A DNA stretch of 6,859 bases from assembly GCA_002325825.1 (NCBI GenBank), contig DCSW01000067.1, positions 1 through 6,859 of the forward strand, given 5' to 3'. The DNA comes from Collimonas sp. UBA1456 (GTDB taxonomy: Bacteria; Pseudomonadota; Gammaproteobacteria; Burkholderiales; Burkholderiaceae_D). The notes below the pieces were generated by a model. It was given only the letters and a program-made list of their open reading frames with translations. It was not told where the DNA came from and ran no database searches. Of the stretch, positions 6,159-6,859 are shown in pieces; the first letter of the stretch is position 1, and every line of letters begins with the position of its first letter. The translations under genes and the position numbers were made by a program.

Positions 6159-6210
6159 ATTGTAGATCTAAAGGTGATAATCTGAAGGTGATATTGTAAG
6201 CCACCTTCAG
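6159..6210 (-). promoter_or_regulatory. Candidate fkpB-ispH promoter with overlapping inverted repeat
   Basis: The minus strand has TACAAT (6164-6159; 5 of 6 matches to the -10 consensus) and TTCAGA (6186-6181; 4 of 6 matches to the -35), separated by 16 nt. Transcription would start about 6152, leaving only some 16 nt before the fkpB ATG. A perfect 9-bp inverted repeat, CTGAAGGTG (6182-6190) and CACCTTCAG (6202-6210) with an 11-nt loop, covers the -35, and AAGGTGATA is repeated directly at 6171-6179 and 6185-6193. This arrangement fits repressor binding at the promoter, but the regulator is unknown. A second TACAAT lies in the loop at 6198-6193. Confidence 0.35.
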
Positions 6211-6254
6211 CTATATGACGTGATCGATAAGACGATAGGCATCGCAATCACAAT

Positions 6255-6770
6255 ATCGCAATTAACGATTAGCCCAAAGCTCAGCGACCGCATGAGCGCT
6301 TGCTCAAACACTATCCACAAGCACTGTCTGACGTAGAACTGCTCGCAGTGTTCTTACGCATGGGTGTGGCCGCCAAAAGTGTGTTCGATCTGGGACGCGA
6401 AATGAGATAGCACTTCGACTCACTGAATAGCTTGTTTGCTGCCTCACTCACCGATTTCTCGGCTATCCATGGCCTCTGCCCGGCAAAATTTGTGCAGTTA
6501 CAAGCATTCCTTTAGCTTGGCAGGCGCTCGCTCGTGGAAGAACGGGAAAGTGACAATAGTTTCAATTCACCGGCCGCGTTAAAATAACATCTGCAACTAC
6601 TGCTGATGAACAAGGCCAATGAATCTTTTCTTGTTTTATTTTTCGACGTCAAAAATTGTCTGACCTACGCTGAAGAATTATTTCGCGGAACACTGTCACA
6701 GACCAGCATCTACACCGGGGACGTGCTGAAGGCAGCTCTAGATCACAACGCCGCTAGTGTGATGCTGGGC
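6255..6770 (+). pseudogene. radC: radC (JAB/MPN-domain protein) pseudogene
   Basis: A single plus-strand frame reads as RadC throughout. The N-terminus matches the family start (AIND, then a stop, then PKAQRP) and ERLLKHYPQALSDVELLAVF follows at 6294-6353. Next come SLNSLFAASLTDFSAIHGL, PAKFVQLQAF and NSPAALK, then FLVLFFDVKNCL, AEELFRGTLSQTSIY and VLKAALDHNAASVML. The expected ATG is ATC at 6255. In-frame stops are TAG at 6270 (where Trp is expected), TAG at 6408, TAG at 6513 and TAA at 6585. No frameshift is needed. Similarity ends near 6767, just before the expected HNHPSG metal-binding motif; the residues there read GQFTPAT, so the catalytic histidines and the C-terminal quarter are missing. 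Intact RadC is about 225 residues. It is divergent from fkpB and certainly not translated as a full protein. Confidence 0.88.
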
Positions 6771-6859
6771 CAGTTCACCCCCGCAACAGATTATCTGTTA
6801 AACGTAAATTTTTTTAAATGCGATTTTGAGAAAACTGTACATGGAGACATCACGCTTTA
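6771..6859. other. AT-rich right edge beyond the radC remnant
   Basis: No gene is supported. Similarity to RadC stops at the left border, although the radC frame stays open from 6588 to the window end, with an ATG at 6606 lacking a ribosome binding site. An ATG at 6841 could begin a gene but has no Shine-Dalgarno and only six codons are visible. A 15-nt inverted repeat lies at 6785-6799. Confidence 0.5.
6785..6799. repeat. 15-nt inverted repeat at the radC junction
   Basis: AACAGAT (6785-6791) and ATCTGTT (6793-6799) are perfect inverted arms around a single T. It lies some 18 nt past the last residue recognisable as RadC. It could be an operator of a gene to the right or part of an element that replaced the radC 3' end; neither can be decided from the window. 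Confidence 0.5.

Noticed and set aside
6137..6247. Longer FkpB starting at 6247
   Set aside because: The extra 37 residues have no family counterpart and cover a hairpin and the candidate promoter.
6255..6770. radC expressed by stop-codon read-through
   Set aside because: The start codon is lost, one stop is TAA rather than TAG, and the metal-binding motif is missing; decay explains all of this.
1..6859. CRISPR array, tRNA, rRNA or complete insertion sequence
   Set aside because: I found no regularly spaced repeats, cloverleaf-like segment, rRNA-like sequence or transposase frame by reading both strands.

Overview
The window looks like a piece of a betaproteobacterial chromosome, most likely Burkholderiales and perhaps Oxalobacteraceae (Herminiimonas or Collimonas-like). 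This placement rests on remembered protein similarity, the moderate GC content and the fkpB-ispH pair lying divergent to a radC remnant. It has not been checked by a search. All six intact genes are on the minus strand; the only recognisable plus-strand gene is a broken radC.

Layout, left to right. Positions 1-335 hold no convincing gene, but contain a terminator-like hairpin and two strong palindromes. Positions 336-4070 hold a compact minus-strand operon, livH-livM-livG-livF: two permeases and two ATPases of a branched-chain amino acid type ABC importer, with gaps of 14 and 9 nt and a 1-nt overlap. A stem-loop ends the operon beyond livF. The periplasmic binding protein (livK) is absent from the window. 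Positions 4071-4712 are a 642-nt non-coding interval with a consensus -10 box for the liv operon (implying a leader of about 290 nt), several hairpins and a small composite repeat. Positions 4713-6136 hold fkpB followed by ispH, a typical proteobacterial pair (FKBP-type prolyl isomerase/chaperone and the last enzyme of the MEP isoprenoid pathway). Positions 6255-6770 hold a radC pseudogene on the plus strand, divergent from fkpB.

How the genes work together. LivH and LivM form the membrane channel, LivG and LivF power it, and a LivK-type protein encoded elsewhere must deliver the substrate. IspH makes IPP and DMAPP with an iron-sulfur cluster. FkpB probably assists folding and is cotranscribed with ispH. 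The two operons are functionally unrelated neighbours.

I found no clear new system. The observations most worth checking are the radC remnant, which has lost its start codon and gained four nonsense codons without any frameshift; the composite repeat at 4449-4504; the long liv leader; and the unexplained dyads at the left edge.
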